A stretch of DNA of 64,000 nucleotides, from the NCBI GenBank assembly GCA_942493045.1, contig OW818665.1, forward strand, positions 2,542,001 to 2,606,000. Direction: 5' to 3'. Numbering within the stretch: position 1 is the first letter of the stretch; each line of letters begins with the position of its first letter. Shown here piece by piece: positions 51,231 to 58,170 of this stretch. The position numbers and the translations under genes were made by a program. This DNA is from Teretinema sp942493045. Lineage in GTDB: Bacteria > Spirochaetota > Spirochaetia > Treponematales > Treponemataceae. The notes under the pieces were generated by a model that did not search any database, had not been told where the DNA came from, and saw only the letters and a program-made list of their open reading frames with translations.

Positions 51231-52665
51231 TGGAGCCGCGCAGATTAAGCGTGAAATATTGGTACGTATCGCAAAGCTGCAGTTAGAGGGAAAATTGGAA
51301 GAGGGTGTGCATTACATTCCCCGCGAAATGGCGCCTCGCAACGCCGAACCGTTCCGCTGCTGTATTTACCATGACCGGGAAATATTGCGCATGCGCGTCA
51401 TGGCCCGACTCGGGCACAGCGTCGAGGATTATGACGACGAAAAAAAGCTTTCCGAATATGCGCGCGAGGCCTTGGAGCGGGAAGCTCCGACTGAACCGAT
51501 GCTGACCGTTCTGGACGAAGCCTGCAACGCCTGCGTGCGCTCACACTATATGGTGACCAACGCCTGCCAGGCCTGCGTCGCGCGGCCCTGCATGATGAAC
51601 TGTCCTAAAAAGTGCGTCACCATTTCCGGAGGCCGGGCGCATATTGACGAAGAAGCCTGCATCAACTGCGGTTTGTGCAAGCAGAACTGTCCCTATCACG
51701 CCATCATCAAGATTCCGGTACCCTGCGAGGAAGCCTGTCCGGTAGACGCCATCAGCAAGGACGAAAACGGCAAGGAACGCATCGATTACAGCAAGTGCAC
51801 ATTCTGCGGCGCCTGCATGCGGGAGTGCCCTTTCGGCGCCATGATGGACAAGGGTCAGCTGGTGGATGTTATCCGCAAAATCATGGAGGGCCGGAAGGTC
51901 GTGGCCCTGTACGCGCCGGCGATCGCCGCCCAGTTCCGCTCTCTCCCCGGACAGCTGGAGGAAGCACTGCGTCTGGCGGGCTTTACCAGGACTTTTGAAG
52001 TGGCGATCGGCGCTGATATTACCTCCGACAAGGAAGCGCACGAGTTTGAGGAACGCATGGAGCGCGGTGATGTGCTGATGACCACCTCCTGCTGTCCGGC
52101 CTATGTCCGTTCCGTTCGCGTGCATACTCCGGAGTTGAGTCCCTGTATTTCGGACACCCGCTCGCCAATGCACTATACCGCGGAACTTGCCAAAAAAGAG
52201 GATCCGGATTATGTGACGGTGTTTATCGGTCCCTGCCTGGCCAAACGCAAGGAAGGAATCGATGACCCCTATGTGGATTATGTGCTTTCGGCCGAAGAAA
52301 TCGGCGCGCTGATGGTAGCCAAAGATATTGATATCAGCGCCTGCAAGGCGATGAGTGTCGGTCAACAGCCGACGGCCAGCGGCAGAAATTTCGCCCAATC
52401 CGGCGGAGTGGCCGAGGCTGTGCGTATCCGGCTTAAGCACCCGGAAAAACTGCGGCCGATGGTTATCAATGGTCTGGACCGCGCCGGTATGAAACAGCTG
52501 GCGGCTTACGGAAAGGCCGCTGCCAGCGGGACCCCCGCGGACGCCAACCTGGTAGAGGTAATGGCCTGTCCCGGCGGCTGTATTGCCGGGCCCTCCGTTA
52601 TTACCAACGTTAAGGTAGCGGCCGCTCAGCTCAAGAAATATGTGGAGTCGGGGACAAAAAACTAG
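51214..52665 (+). CDS. [FeFe] hydrogenase, catalytic type
   Basis: A 483-residue protein. The N-terminal third binds Fe-S clusters: CNACVRSHYMVTNACQAC with CMMNCPKKCVTISGG, then CINCGLCKQNCP and CTFCGACMRECP. The catalytic H-cluster domain has a complete L1 TSCCPAYV (proton relay and ligand), L2 GPCLAKRKE and L3 MACPGGCIAGP. It should interconvert protons and H2. Its architecture is that of group B fermentative hydrogenases. I start it at ATG 51214 (AGGAGATTG upstream), overlapping the previous gene by 17 bases. Maturases HydE/F/G are not in the window and must be elsewhere. Confidence 0.93.
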   Translation: MLNINNGAAQIKREILVRIAKLQLEGKLEEGVHYIPREMAPRNAEPFRCCIYHDREILRMRVMARLGHSVEDYDDEKKLSEYAREALEREAPTEPMLTVLDEACNACVRSHYMVTNACQACVARPCMMNCPKKCVTISGGRAHIDEEACINCGLCKQNCPYHAIIKIPVPCEEACPVDAISKDENGKERIDYSKCTFCGACMRECPFGAMMDKGQLVDVIRKIMEGRKVVALYAPAIAAQFRSLPGQLEEALRLAGFTRTFEVAIGADITSDKEAHEFEERMERGDVLMTTSCCPAYVRSVRVHTPELSPCISDTRSPMHYTAELAKKEDPDYVTVFIGPCLAKRKEGIDDPYVDYVLSAEEIGALMVAKDIDISACKAMSVGQQPTASGRNFAQSGGVAEAVRIRLKHPEKLRPMVINGLDRAGMKQLAAYGKAAASGTPADANLVEVMACPGGCIAGPSVITNVKVAAAQLKKYVESGTKN

Positions 52666-52703
52666 CCTGGTTTGACTGAGGCAAGCTAGATAGCGAAATG
52701 AAA

Positions 52704-52748
52704 ATACAAAAAAGGAGCTGTCCAGCATTTTGGATAGTCCCTTTTTTT
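52704..52748 (+). terminator. Terminator of the hydrogenase operon
   Basis: An imperfect stem (AAAAAAGGAGCTGTCCA with TGGATAGTCCCTTTTTT) containing G-U pairs and ending in a T-run lies between convergent genes. Confidence 0.7.
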
Positions 52749-52762
52749 AATACTGCCCGGTA

Positions 52763-53152
52763 TTACTGTTTGGTTGTGGAAAGCTTTTTCAGCCAGGCAT
52801 CCAGTTTTTCGGCGGTTTCGCGGCTGATGGTGTGTTCCATTTTACAGGCGTCGGTTTCGGCTGAGGCCTCGGAAACACCGAGTATGTCGGTGAGGAAAAG
52901 CTTGAGGGAGTCATGGCGGGCGCGTACCTGTTTGGCGAATTTTAAGCCGGCCTGGGTCAGCCGGACATCGCCATAGTGTTCGTGCTCGACGAGGCCGGAC
53001 TCAATCAGCGCGCCAAGGGACTTATTAACGCTGGCGCGTGAAACACCGAGGGCACGGGCAATGTCCACCGAGCGGGCCTGCCCGTTAGCGGCGGTGAAGT
53101 CCAGAATGGCTTCGAGATAATCCTGTTTTGATGCGGATATCGAGTCAAACAT
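52763..53152 (-). CDS. DtxR/MntR-family metal-dependent repressor
   Basis: A 129-residue protein with a winged-helix N-terminus (SISASKQDYLEAILDF, ARALGVSRASVNKSLGALIESG) and a metal-binding dimer segment (DACKMEHTISRETAEKL), as in DtxR/MntR/IdeR. It lacks the SH3-like C-terminal domain of DtxR, so it resembles the short MntR/SirR form. It is divergent from feoA-feoB and probably represses them when Fe(II), or Mn(II), is high. The ATG lies only 7 bases from the -10 box of its candidate promoter, so the message may be leaderless. Confidence 0.9.
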   Translation of the reverse strand: MFDSISASKQDYLEAILDFTAANGQARSVDIARALGVSRASVNKSLGALIESGLVEHEHYGDVRLTQAGLKFAKQVRARHDSLKLFLTDILGVSEASAETDACKMEHTISRETAEKLDAWLKKLSTTKQ

Positions 53153-53159
53153 TTCACTG

Positions 53160-53188
53160 ATTATAACCTATCAAGCTTGACAAAACAA
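53160..53188 (-). promoter_or_regulatory. Candidate promoter of the DtxR-type gene
   Basis: On the minus strand TTGTTT (53188-53183) and TATAAT (53165-53160) are 17 bases apart. The predicted start is within a few bases of the ATG at 53152. Confidence 0.6.
53171..53180. promoter_or_regulatory. Palindrome, candidate metal-regulator operator
   Basis: The perfect palindrome TCAAGCTTGA overlaps the -35 of feoAB and the spacer of the dtxR-type promoter. This is a natural place for the DtxR-like protein to bind both genes. Confidence 0.4.
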
Positions 53189-53205
53189 CTGGGTTTTTCT
53201 ATTAT
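53177..53205 (+). promoter_or_regulatory. Promoter of feoA-feoB
   Basis: TTGACA (53177-53182) and TATTAT (53200-53205) are 17 bases apart, about 45 bases before the feoA ATG. Confidence 0.78.
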
Positions 53206-53248
53206 GAGAAAAGTAATACTTGGTTAACATTTGCGAGGAGAACTATAG

Positions 53249-53494
53249 ATGGATCTGAGCGACATTCGGCCCGGGGAACATGGTGTGATAGAGGCGGTAG
53301 GAGGCAAGGGAGCGCTCCGCCGGCGCTTGCTGGATATGGGCTTAACTCCAGGAACCAGGGTGTTTGTGAGAAAAGTGGCTCCTTTCGGAGATCCGATGGA
53401 ACTGGTGCTGCGGGGTTATGAACTTACCTTGCGCATCGAGGACGCCAAAAGTTTGAAGGTAAAAAAAATTGACGCCGAGAGGATAGCTGAATGA
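53249..53494 (+). CDS. feoA: Ferrous iron transport protein A
   Basis: An 81-residue SH3-like protein with the FeoA motifs GEHGVIEAVGGKGALRRRLL, DMGLTPGTRV and DPMELVLRGYELTLR. FeoA supports Fe(II) uptake by FeoB. GAGGAG precedes the ATG and its TGA overlaps feoB (ATGA), so the two proteins are made in step. It is divergently paired with a DtxR-type regulator. Confidence 0.95.
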   Translation: MDLSDIRPGEHGVIEAVGGKGALRRRLLDMGLTPGTRVFVRKVAPFGDPMELVLRGYELTLRIEDAKSLKVKKIDAERIAE

Positions 53495-55500
53495 GGGCTT
53501 TGATAGCGCTTGCCGGTAATCAGAATTGCGGGAAAACGACTCTTTTTAACCGGCTGACCGGCAGCCGGCAGCATGTCGGGAATTTTCCCGGGGTTACCGT
53601 AGAAAAAAAAGAGGGGTATCTGCGCAAGAATGACGACTTCACCATCGTCGACCTGCCGGGTATCTACTCGCTTTCACCATATACATCCGAAGAGGTTGTT
53701 TCCCGCGATTTTCTAGTGCATGAGCGTCCCGGGGTAATTTTAAATATTGTAGACGCCACGAATATTGAACGCAATTTATATCTGTCGCTGCAGCTGCTGA
53801 CTCTTGGCCTTCCGATGGTCATCGCGCTCAACATGATGGATGAGGTCCGCTCCAATGGCGGCAGTATTGATATCGCCCAAATGGAAAAAGAACTTGGGGT
53901 GTTTATTGTGCCGATATCGGCCAGCCGCAATGAAGGCCTGGTCGAGCTGATGGAGCGGGTCGAAGAGGCCCTGCATGGCAAAAATCCCGGCGGAGAGAGT
54001 TGTCCGCGGCGCATTGATTTTTGCTCCGGTCCGGCGCATAAGGCGCTCCATTCAATCAGCCATATAATCGAGGAGCGTGCCCGTTCCGCGGGCTTTGAGC
54101 CCCGTTTTGCCGCGACTAAATTGGTAGAGGGCGACAGTCCGATGGAAAAGGCCCTTAACTTGATACCGGCGGATCAGGACATTATCAACCGCATTATCCG
54201 TGAAATGGAAACCGAGATGAATACTGATCGGGAAGCCGCCATGGCGGATATGCGCTATACCTTTATCGAGGGGCTGGTGTCCCGGGTGGTGGTTAAAAAA
54301 ACCGGGGAGACGCGCGAGCAGACCCGCTCTACGAATCTGGATAAGCTGTTGACGCATCGGGTGCTGGCCCTGCCGGTTTTTCTGGCGGTGATGTCGATGG
54401 TCTTCTGGACTACCTTTGGGCCGGTCGGTTCTTTTGTGGCGGATCTGTTCAGCTCCGGCGTCGACTATCTGATTGGTTTGGCGGATTCCGGCCTGAACTT
54501 GCTGAGTCTGAGTCCCTGGATGCATTCGCTGATCGTAGATGGCGCCCTTACCGGTATCGGCAGTGTGTTGTCGTTCCTGCCGGTCATCGCTTTTCTGTTT
54601 TTCTTTCTGGCTTTGCTGGAAGACACCGGCTATATGGCCCGGGTCGCCTTTGTGCTGGATTCGCTGCTGCGCAAGATCGGACTTTCCGGACGCTCCTTTG
54701 TCCCGATGCTGGTTGGTTTCGGCTGTACCGTCCCGGCGATCATGGCCACCCGGACGCTTTCCAGTGACCGTGACCGCAAGATGACAATTCTGCTGGCTCC
54801 CTTTATGTCCTGTTCAGCCAAGGTTCCGGTGTACGCGGTTTTTACCGCTGCCTTTTTCCCGCGGAACGGAGCGCTGGTAATGTCGGTGCTGTACTTCGGC
54901 GGAATACTGGTTACTATACTCTCCGGCTTGGTGCTAAAAGGAACGCTGTTTAAGGGAAACCCTGTGCCCTTTGTTCTTGAATTGCCGGTATACCGCATGC
55001 CCTCAGCCAAGAGCGTGGCTTTGCATCTGTATGAGAAAATCAAGGACTTCGTGCAGCGGGCCTTTACCATCATTTTTATCGGCTCACTGATAATCTGGTT
55101 TTTGACTAACTTGAACTGGCAGTTTGATTTAGTCGAAGACGGCGCCCGCAGCATTCTGGCTTCTTTGGGAGGCTTGATAGCGCCGTTGTTTACGCTGAAC
55201 GGCTTCGCATCCTGGGAGACGGTGGCGGCTTTGGTAAGCGGTTTCGCGGCCAAGGAAGCGGTAATCAGTACCTTGTCGGTGGTTTTACCTATGGGTCTGG
55301 AAAGTTACTTTACCCCGTTGTCGGCCCTGTCGTTTTTGTTTTTTACCCTACTGTACACTCCGTGTCTGGCCGCTGTCGCTGCTACCAGGCGTGAAATGGG
55401 TTCCCTGAAATGGACTGTATTTGCTATACTTTTTCAGACCGCGATTGCCTGGGCGGTGTCGGCTCTGATATTCCAAATCGGGCGGTTATGGGGTTTCTAA
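53491..55500 (+). CDS. feoB: Ferrous iron transporter B
   Basis: A 669-residue protein with an N-terminal G-protein domain (G1 GNQNCGKTTLFNRLTG, G3 DLPGIYSL, G4 NMMD) and then a membrane domain of about eight helices with two gate repeats (GFGCTVPAIMATR, FMSCSAKVPVYAVF). FeoB imports Fe(II), which the hydrogenase and PFOR clusters need. It is somewhat shorter than the E. coli protein (773 residues) and lacks its Cys-rich C-terminal tail. The gene continues into a DUF1007 gene after one base. Confidence 0.97.
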   Translation: MRALIALAGNQNCGKTTLFNRLTGSRQHVGNFPGVTVEKKEGYLRKNDDFTIVDLPGIYSLSPYTSEEVVSRDFLVHERPGVILNIVDATNIERNLYLSLQLLTLGLPMVIALNMMDEVRSNGGSIDIAQMEKELGVFIVPISASRNEGLVELMERVEEALHGKNPGGESCPRRIDFCSGPAHKALHSISHIIEERARSAGFEPRFAATKLVEGDSPMEKALNLIPADQDIINRIIREMETEMNTDREAAMADMRYTFIEGLVSRVVVKKTGETREQTRSTNLDKLLTHRVLALPVFLAVMSMVFWTTFGPVGSFVADLFSSGVDYLIGLADSGLNLLSLSPWMHSLIVDGALTGIGSVLSFLPVIAFLFFFLALLEDTGYMARVAFVLDSLLRKIGLSGRSFVPMLVGFGCTVPAIMATRTLSSDRDRKMTILLAPFMSCSAKVPVYAVFTAAFFPRNGALVMSVLYFGGILVTILSGLVLKGTLFKGNPVPFVLELPVYRMPSAKSVALHLYEKIKDFVQRAFTIIFIGSLIIWFLTNLNWQFDLVEDGARSILASLGGLIAPLFTLNGFASWETVAALVSGFAAKEAVISTLSVVLPMGLESYFTPLSALSFLFFTLLYTPCLAAVAATRREMGSLKWTVFAILFQTAIAWAVSALIFQIGRLWGF

Positions 55501-55501
55501 A

Positions 55502-56149
55502 ATGCTAAGAACTGTGCGTGCCCTCGCTGTTGCTTTTTTTCTGGTTTTGCCGGTCTCGATATTTGCCCATCCGCACATGTTTTTCACCACAGCGGTGGAA
55601 TTTGTGTGGGATGGAGCAGTGCTTACACAGGCTTATTTTGAGTGGAAGTTTGATAAATTTTTCAGCGCCGACATTATTTACGGCTATGACGTGAACGGTG
55701 ACGGAAATTTCAGCGCCGCTGAATCAGCGGAAGTTTACAACAAGGCCTTTATCAATCTGAAGAATTATTACTTTTTTACGTTTATCCGGCAGGGACGGCA
55801 GCGTACCACTCCGGCAACGGTTAAGGATTTTTCCGTTCGCGCGGCAGACGGGGTGGTTATCTATCGCTTTGCGATAGATTTGCCAGCCGCGGCGCCCGGT
55901 CAGGATCTGTTTATCGCGGTATATGACTATACCTATTTTTGCAGCATCAGCTACGAGAAAACGAACCCGGTACGGCTGCGGTATGATCCAGCCCTTGTTC
56001 AGCCGCGCTTTTCCATTACCCCGAATCGCGATCACCCGGTATATTACAATCCGCTCGGCGCGGTGGACGACACCCGTATTTATTATGAATGGAAGGAAGG
56101 CTTGCAGGTTTATTATCCCGAGGAAATCCGGATAAGCTATGCGGAGTAA
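55502..56149 (+). CDS. DUF1007 family exported protein
   Basis: A 215-residue exported protein with a signal peptide (cleavage likely after SIFA) and a mature N-terminus HPHMFF that is typical of DUF1007. An EF-hand-like loop DVNGDGNFSAAE lies near residue 62. Genes of this family commonly sit next to NicO/RcnA-type metal exporters or importers, as here, and the N-terminal His pair may bind metal (family knowledge and inference). It begins one base after feoB, in the same operon, and overlaps the next gene by 11 bases. Confidence 0.85.
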   Translation: MLRTVRALAVAFFLVLPVSIFAHPHMFFTTAVEFVWDGAVLTQAYFEWKFDKFFSADIIYGYDVNGDGNFSAAESAEVYNKAFINLKNYYFFTFIRQGRQRTTPATVKDFSVRAADGVVIYRFAIDLPAAAPGQDLFIAVYDYTYFCSISYEKTNPVRLRYDPALVQPRFSITPNRDHPVYYNPLGAVDDTRIYYEWKEGLQVYYPEEIRISYAE

Positions 56150-57080
56150 AATTTTTCTTTTTATACTGATGCTTGGAACGACCGTCTCTCTGGCGGCTAA
56201 TCCGTTTACCGGCGGCGGGACTGTTTCTACCCCCCAGCCGGTTTTAACACAGAGCTCCGACCCGGCCCTGGTGGCCCGGCAGGGTGATCTACGCGCCGCG
56301 CTGGCCGACTATCTGTATGCCTGGCAAAACGACGCTTCCGGCTCGATACTATGGGCGATTTTGGCCGTTTCCTTTTTGTACGGCGTACTCCATGCCCTGG
56401 GTCCCGGGCACCGCAAAACGGTTGTTTTTTCGCTGTATCTGGCTCGGCAGGCGCCGGCTTGGGAACCGTTGGCTTCCAGCCTGGCTTTGGCCTTGTTGCA
56501 TGGTGGAGCCGCCTTGATTTTAATGTTGATCCTGCGCGGCATCAGCGGCGCGATTTCCGGCTTGGCTTCTTCCATCGCGGTCTATATGGAAGGTTTCGCC
56601 TATCTGTTGCTGATCATTCTCGCGCTTTTTTTGGTTTATCAGTCAATTCGGCATATTTCAGGCGGTGTTCACCGGCAGGAGCGGGTCTCGGGTCTGGGAA
56701 CGCTGCTGATAACGGGATTATATCCCTGCCCCGGCGCGATACTGGTACTGATTCTTTCGCTGCGCCTGCAGATCCCGGCCGCCGGCGCCCTGTCGGTCCT
56801 GGCCATGTCCTTGGGGATGAGCGTGCCGATTATCGCCGCCGCCTATTTGGCCTGGTTCGGTCGTACCGGCCTGTTTGCGGCCTTGAAAAAACGGGGTTTG
56901 CTGATTGAGCGGGTCACCGGAAGCATAGAACTGGGTGGTTACCTGGTTTTGTTGATTTTTTCGCTGTATATGGCCTGGCCGTTTTTAGTTGGCCAAATTA
57001 TGGGGCACCTCGAAAAACTAAATGTGTTTTTCGAGGTGCCCCAGCAAATCCTGACAGGATTTGCGGTTTTTATTTGTTGA
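56139..57080 (+). CDS. NicO/RcnA-family nickel/cobalt transporter
   Basis: A 313-residue membrane protein with a signal-like N-terminus and about six hydrophobic segments. The metal-site motif is HALGPGHRK near residue 85, and GLYPCPGAILVLI is conserved in the family. It should move Ni(II) or Co(II); direction is unclear. It is the last gene of the feo operon. The final 25 codons run through two hairpins (57001-57064), one of which looks like a terminator, so the C-terminal tail GHLEKLNVFFEVPQQILTG may be an addition caused by that repeat. Confidence 0.85.
   Translation: MRSKIFLFILMLGTTVSLAANPFTGGGTVSTPQPVLTQSSDPALVARQGDLRAALADYLYAWQNDASGSILWAILAVSFLYGVLHALGPGHRKTVVFSLYLARQAPAWEPLASSLALALLHGGAALILMLILRGISGAISGLASSIAVYMEGFAYLLLIILALFLVYQSIRHISGGVHRQERVSGLGTLLITGLYPCPGAILVLILSLRLQIPAAGALSVLAMSLGMSVPIIAAAYLAWFGRTGLFAALKKRGLLIERVTGSIELGGYLVLLIFSLYMAWPFLVGQIMGHLEKLNVFFEVPQQILTGFAVFIC
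57001..57043. repeat. Palindromic repeat, copy B, inside the end of the NicO gene
   Basis: An 18-bp perfect inverted repeat (TGGGGCACCTCGAAAAAC, seven-base loop, reverse complement). Its core GGGGCACCT and TTTCGAGGTGCCC also occur at 46746-46784 downstream of the PSP1 gene. Confidence 0.8.
57044..57076 (+). terminator. Hairpin with T-run inside the 3' end of the NicO frame
   Basis: GCAAATCCT (57044-57052), a three-base loop and AGGATTTGC (57056-57064), followed by GGTTTTTATTTG. It would stop transcription before the annotated stop codon at 57078-57080. Confidence 0.7.
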
Positions 57081-57107
57081 CCACTAAAAACTGCAGTTTT
57101 TAGTGGT
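57080..57107. repeat. Perfect 28-base palindrome
   Basis: Two 14-base arms, ACCACTAAAAACTG and its reverse complement, abut without a loop at the NicO stop codon. Its role is unknown; it could be a cruciform, operator or terminator. Confidence 0.75.
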
Positions 57108-57196
57108 ACCCTATTAATTAATTCTTGATAAATCCATTCTCTGGCATTACTCTATTTATATCGATCTTTCGGAGATTGATAAAAAGGAGTATGAGA

Positions 57197-57790
57197 ATGG
57201 ATAACAAGTTGACAATTGACGGAATCATCAAGGAAGGCATCGGTATCGGGCTCAAGAACGCCCTGGCCATCGTGGTTAACGCGATTCTCTGGATTCTGAC
57301 AATCTGGATTCCCTATCTGAATGTGGGCACAACCATCGGTATGTGCGTGGGTATCGTGGCCAAAGCCAGCAAGGGCGAAACAATCGGCATGACCGAAATT
57401 TTCAATCCCGCTTACCGCAAATATATGGGTGAGTTCTTCCTCACCTATGGTTTGATGATGATGGGTATCGGCGCCGGACTTCTTTTCTTCTTCGGTCCTG
57501 GAATCGTCATCGCCATTGCCTGGAGCCAGGCGCTGCTGTTGACCGTTGACAAGCAGAAGAACCCGACAGAGGCCATTACCCTCAGCAACAAGCTGACCTA
57601 TGGTAAGAAGGGCACCATTTTCCTGGCCCAGCTGGTTTTCGCCATTGCCGTTGGTATCGCTTCGGCTATTTTCGGCATGATCCCCTATCTTGGCGTAGTG
57701 CTTTCACTGGCCCTGATGCTTATTTCCATTTTCGTGTCCATCGGCATGAACGCATATATCTATAAGGTGCTGTGCTCTGAAGTAGTGTAA
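57197..57790 (+). CDS. Small multi-pass membrane protein
   Basis: A protein of about 197 residues with four or five hydrophobic segments rich in Gly and Ile (GIGIGLKNALAIVVNAILWI, MMGIGAGLLFFFGPGIVIAI, FGMIPYLGVVLSLALMLISI). It resembles the DUF4013-like group of small integral proteins, but I cannot confirm a family. The ATG at 57197 is chosen because AAGGAG (57184-57189) is 7 bases upstream; the ATG at 57191 is too close. No metal-site motif is visible. It follows three hairpins and is followed by a terminator, so it is probably monocistronic. Confidence 0.75.
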   Translation: MDNKLTIDGIIKEGIGIGLKNALAIVVNAILWILTIWIPYLNVGTTIGMCVGIVAKASKGETIGMTEIFNPAYRKYMGEFFLTYGLMMMGIGAGLLFFFGPGIVIAIAWSQALLLTVDKQKNPTEAITLSNKLTYGKKGTIFLAQLVFAIAVGIASAIFGMIPYLGVVLSLALMLISIFVSIGMNAYIYKVLCSEVV

Positions 57791-57838
57791 TTCGACTGTA
57801 TTCCGCGCGCCCGCGCGAAACACATTTTTTTTACAGTG

Positions 57839-57870
57839 TACCCCCATGTGAACGCGTGGGGGTTTTTTAT
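57839..57870 (+). terminator. Rho-independent terminator
   Basis: ACCCCCATG and CGTGGGGGT form a stem with one G-U pair and a short loop, followed by a T-run. It lies about 50 bases after the small membrane-protein gene. Confidence 0.85.
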
Positions 57871-58170
57871 TGCCGGCTGGTTTGTTAAATAAACGCTAAT
57901 TCGCTGCGAATTGCTTGAATACTGCCTGAACAGGGACTACTCTTTAGGTCGGCGGGGCTGTCATGCTCCGGCCACGGCATTTTTTCATCACCAAAAGTAA
58001 AAATGAACAGGTAAAAACAAACCGGCTGCTGGCCTTCCTCCAAAGGTGAACAGTCGGTACTCCCCTCCAAAAGAGGGGAGTAGTTTTTTTAAATGCTGTC
58101 CTCAAAGAGGTGTTCAGACAGCGCGCTTTTCCGGTGTATACTACTCCCTGTATCTGTATGGAGGATTATC
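57871..58170. other. 300-base gap with hairpins and no convincing gene
   Basis: The gap holds a 15-base inverted repeat (AATTCGC-T-GCGAATT, 57898-57912), a hairpin terminator at 58059-58090 (ACTCCCCTC/GAGGGGAGT plus T-run) and, after it, a weak promoter for rmuC (TTCAGA 58113, TATACT 58137). Nothing in it encodes a credible protein. A small RNA that ends at the terminator is possible. Confidence 0.5.
58059..58090 (+). terminator. Orphan rho-independent terminator
   Basis: A 9-bp stem (ACTCCCCTC/GAGGGGAGT), a five-base loop and a run of seven T. No protein gene ends just upstream; the closest is 57790, which already has its own terminator. Confidence 0.85.

Noticed and set aside
51541..52728. 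395-residue minus-strand open frame
   Set aside because: It is antisense to the catalytic [FeFe] hydrogenase, whose cysteine motifs are clear on the plus strand.
57885..58070. 61-residue minus-strand frame in the gap before rmuC
   Set aside because: It has no ribosome site or similarity that I can see and crosses the inverted repeat; a non-coding explanation is preferred.
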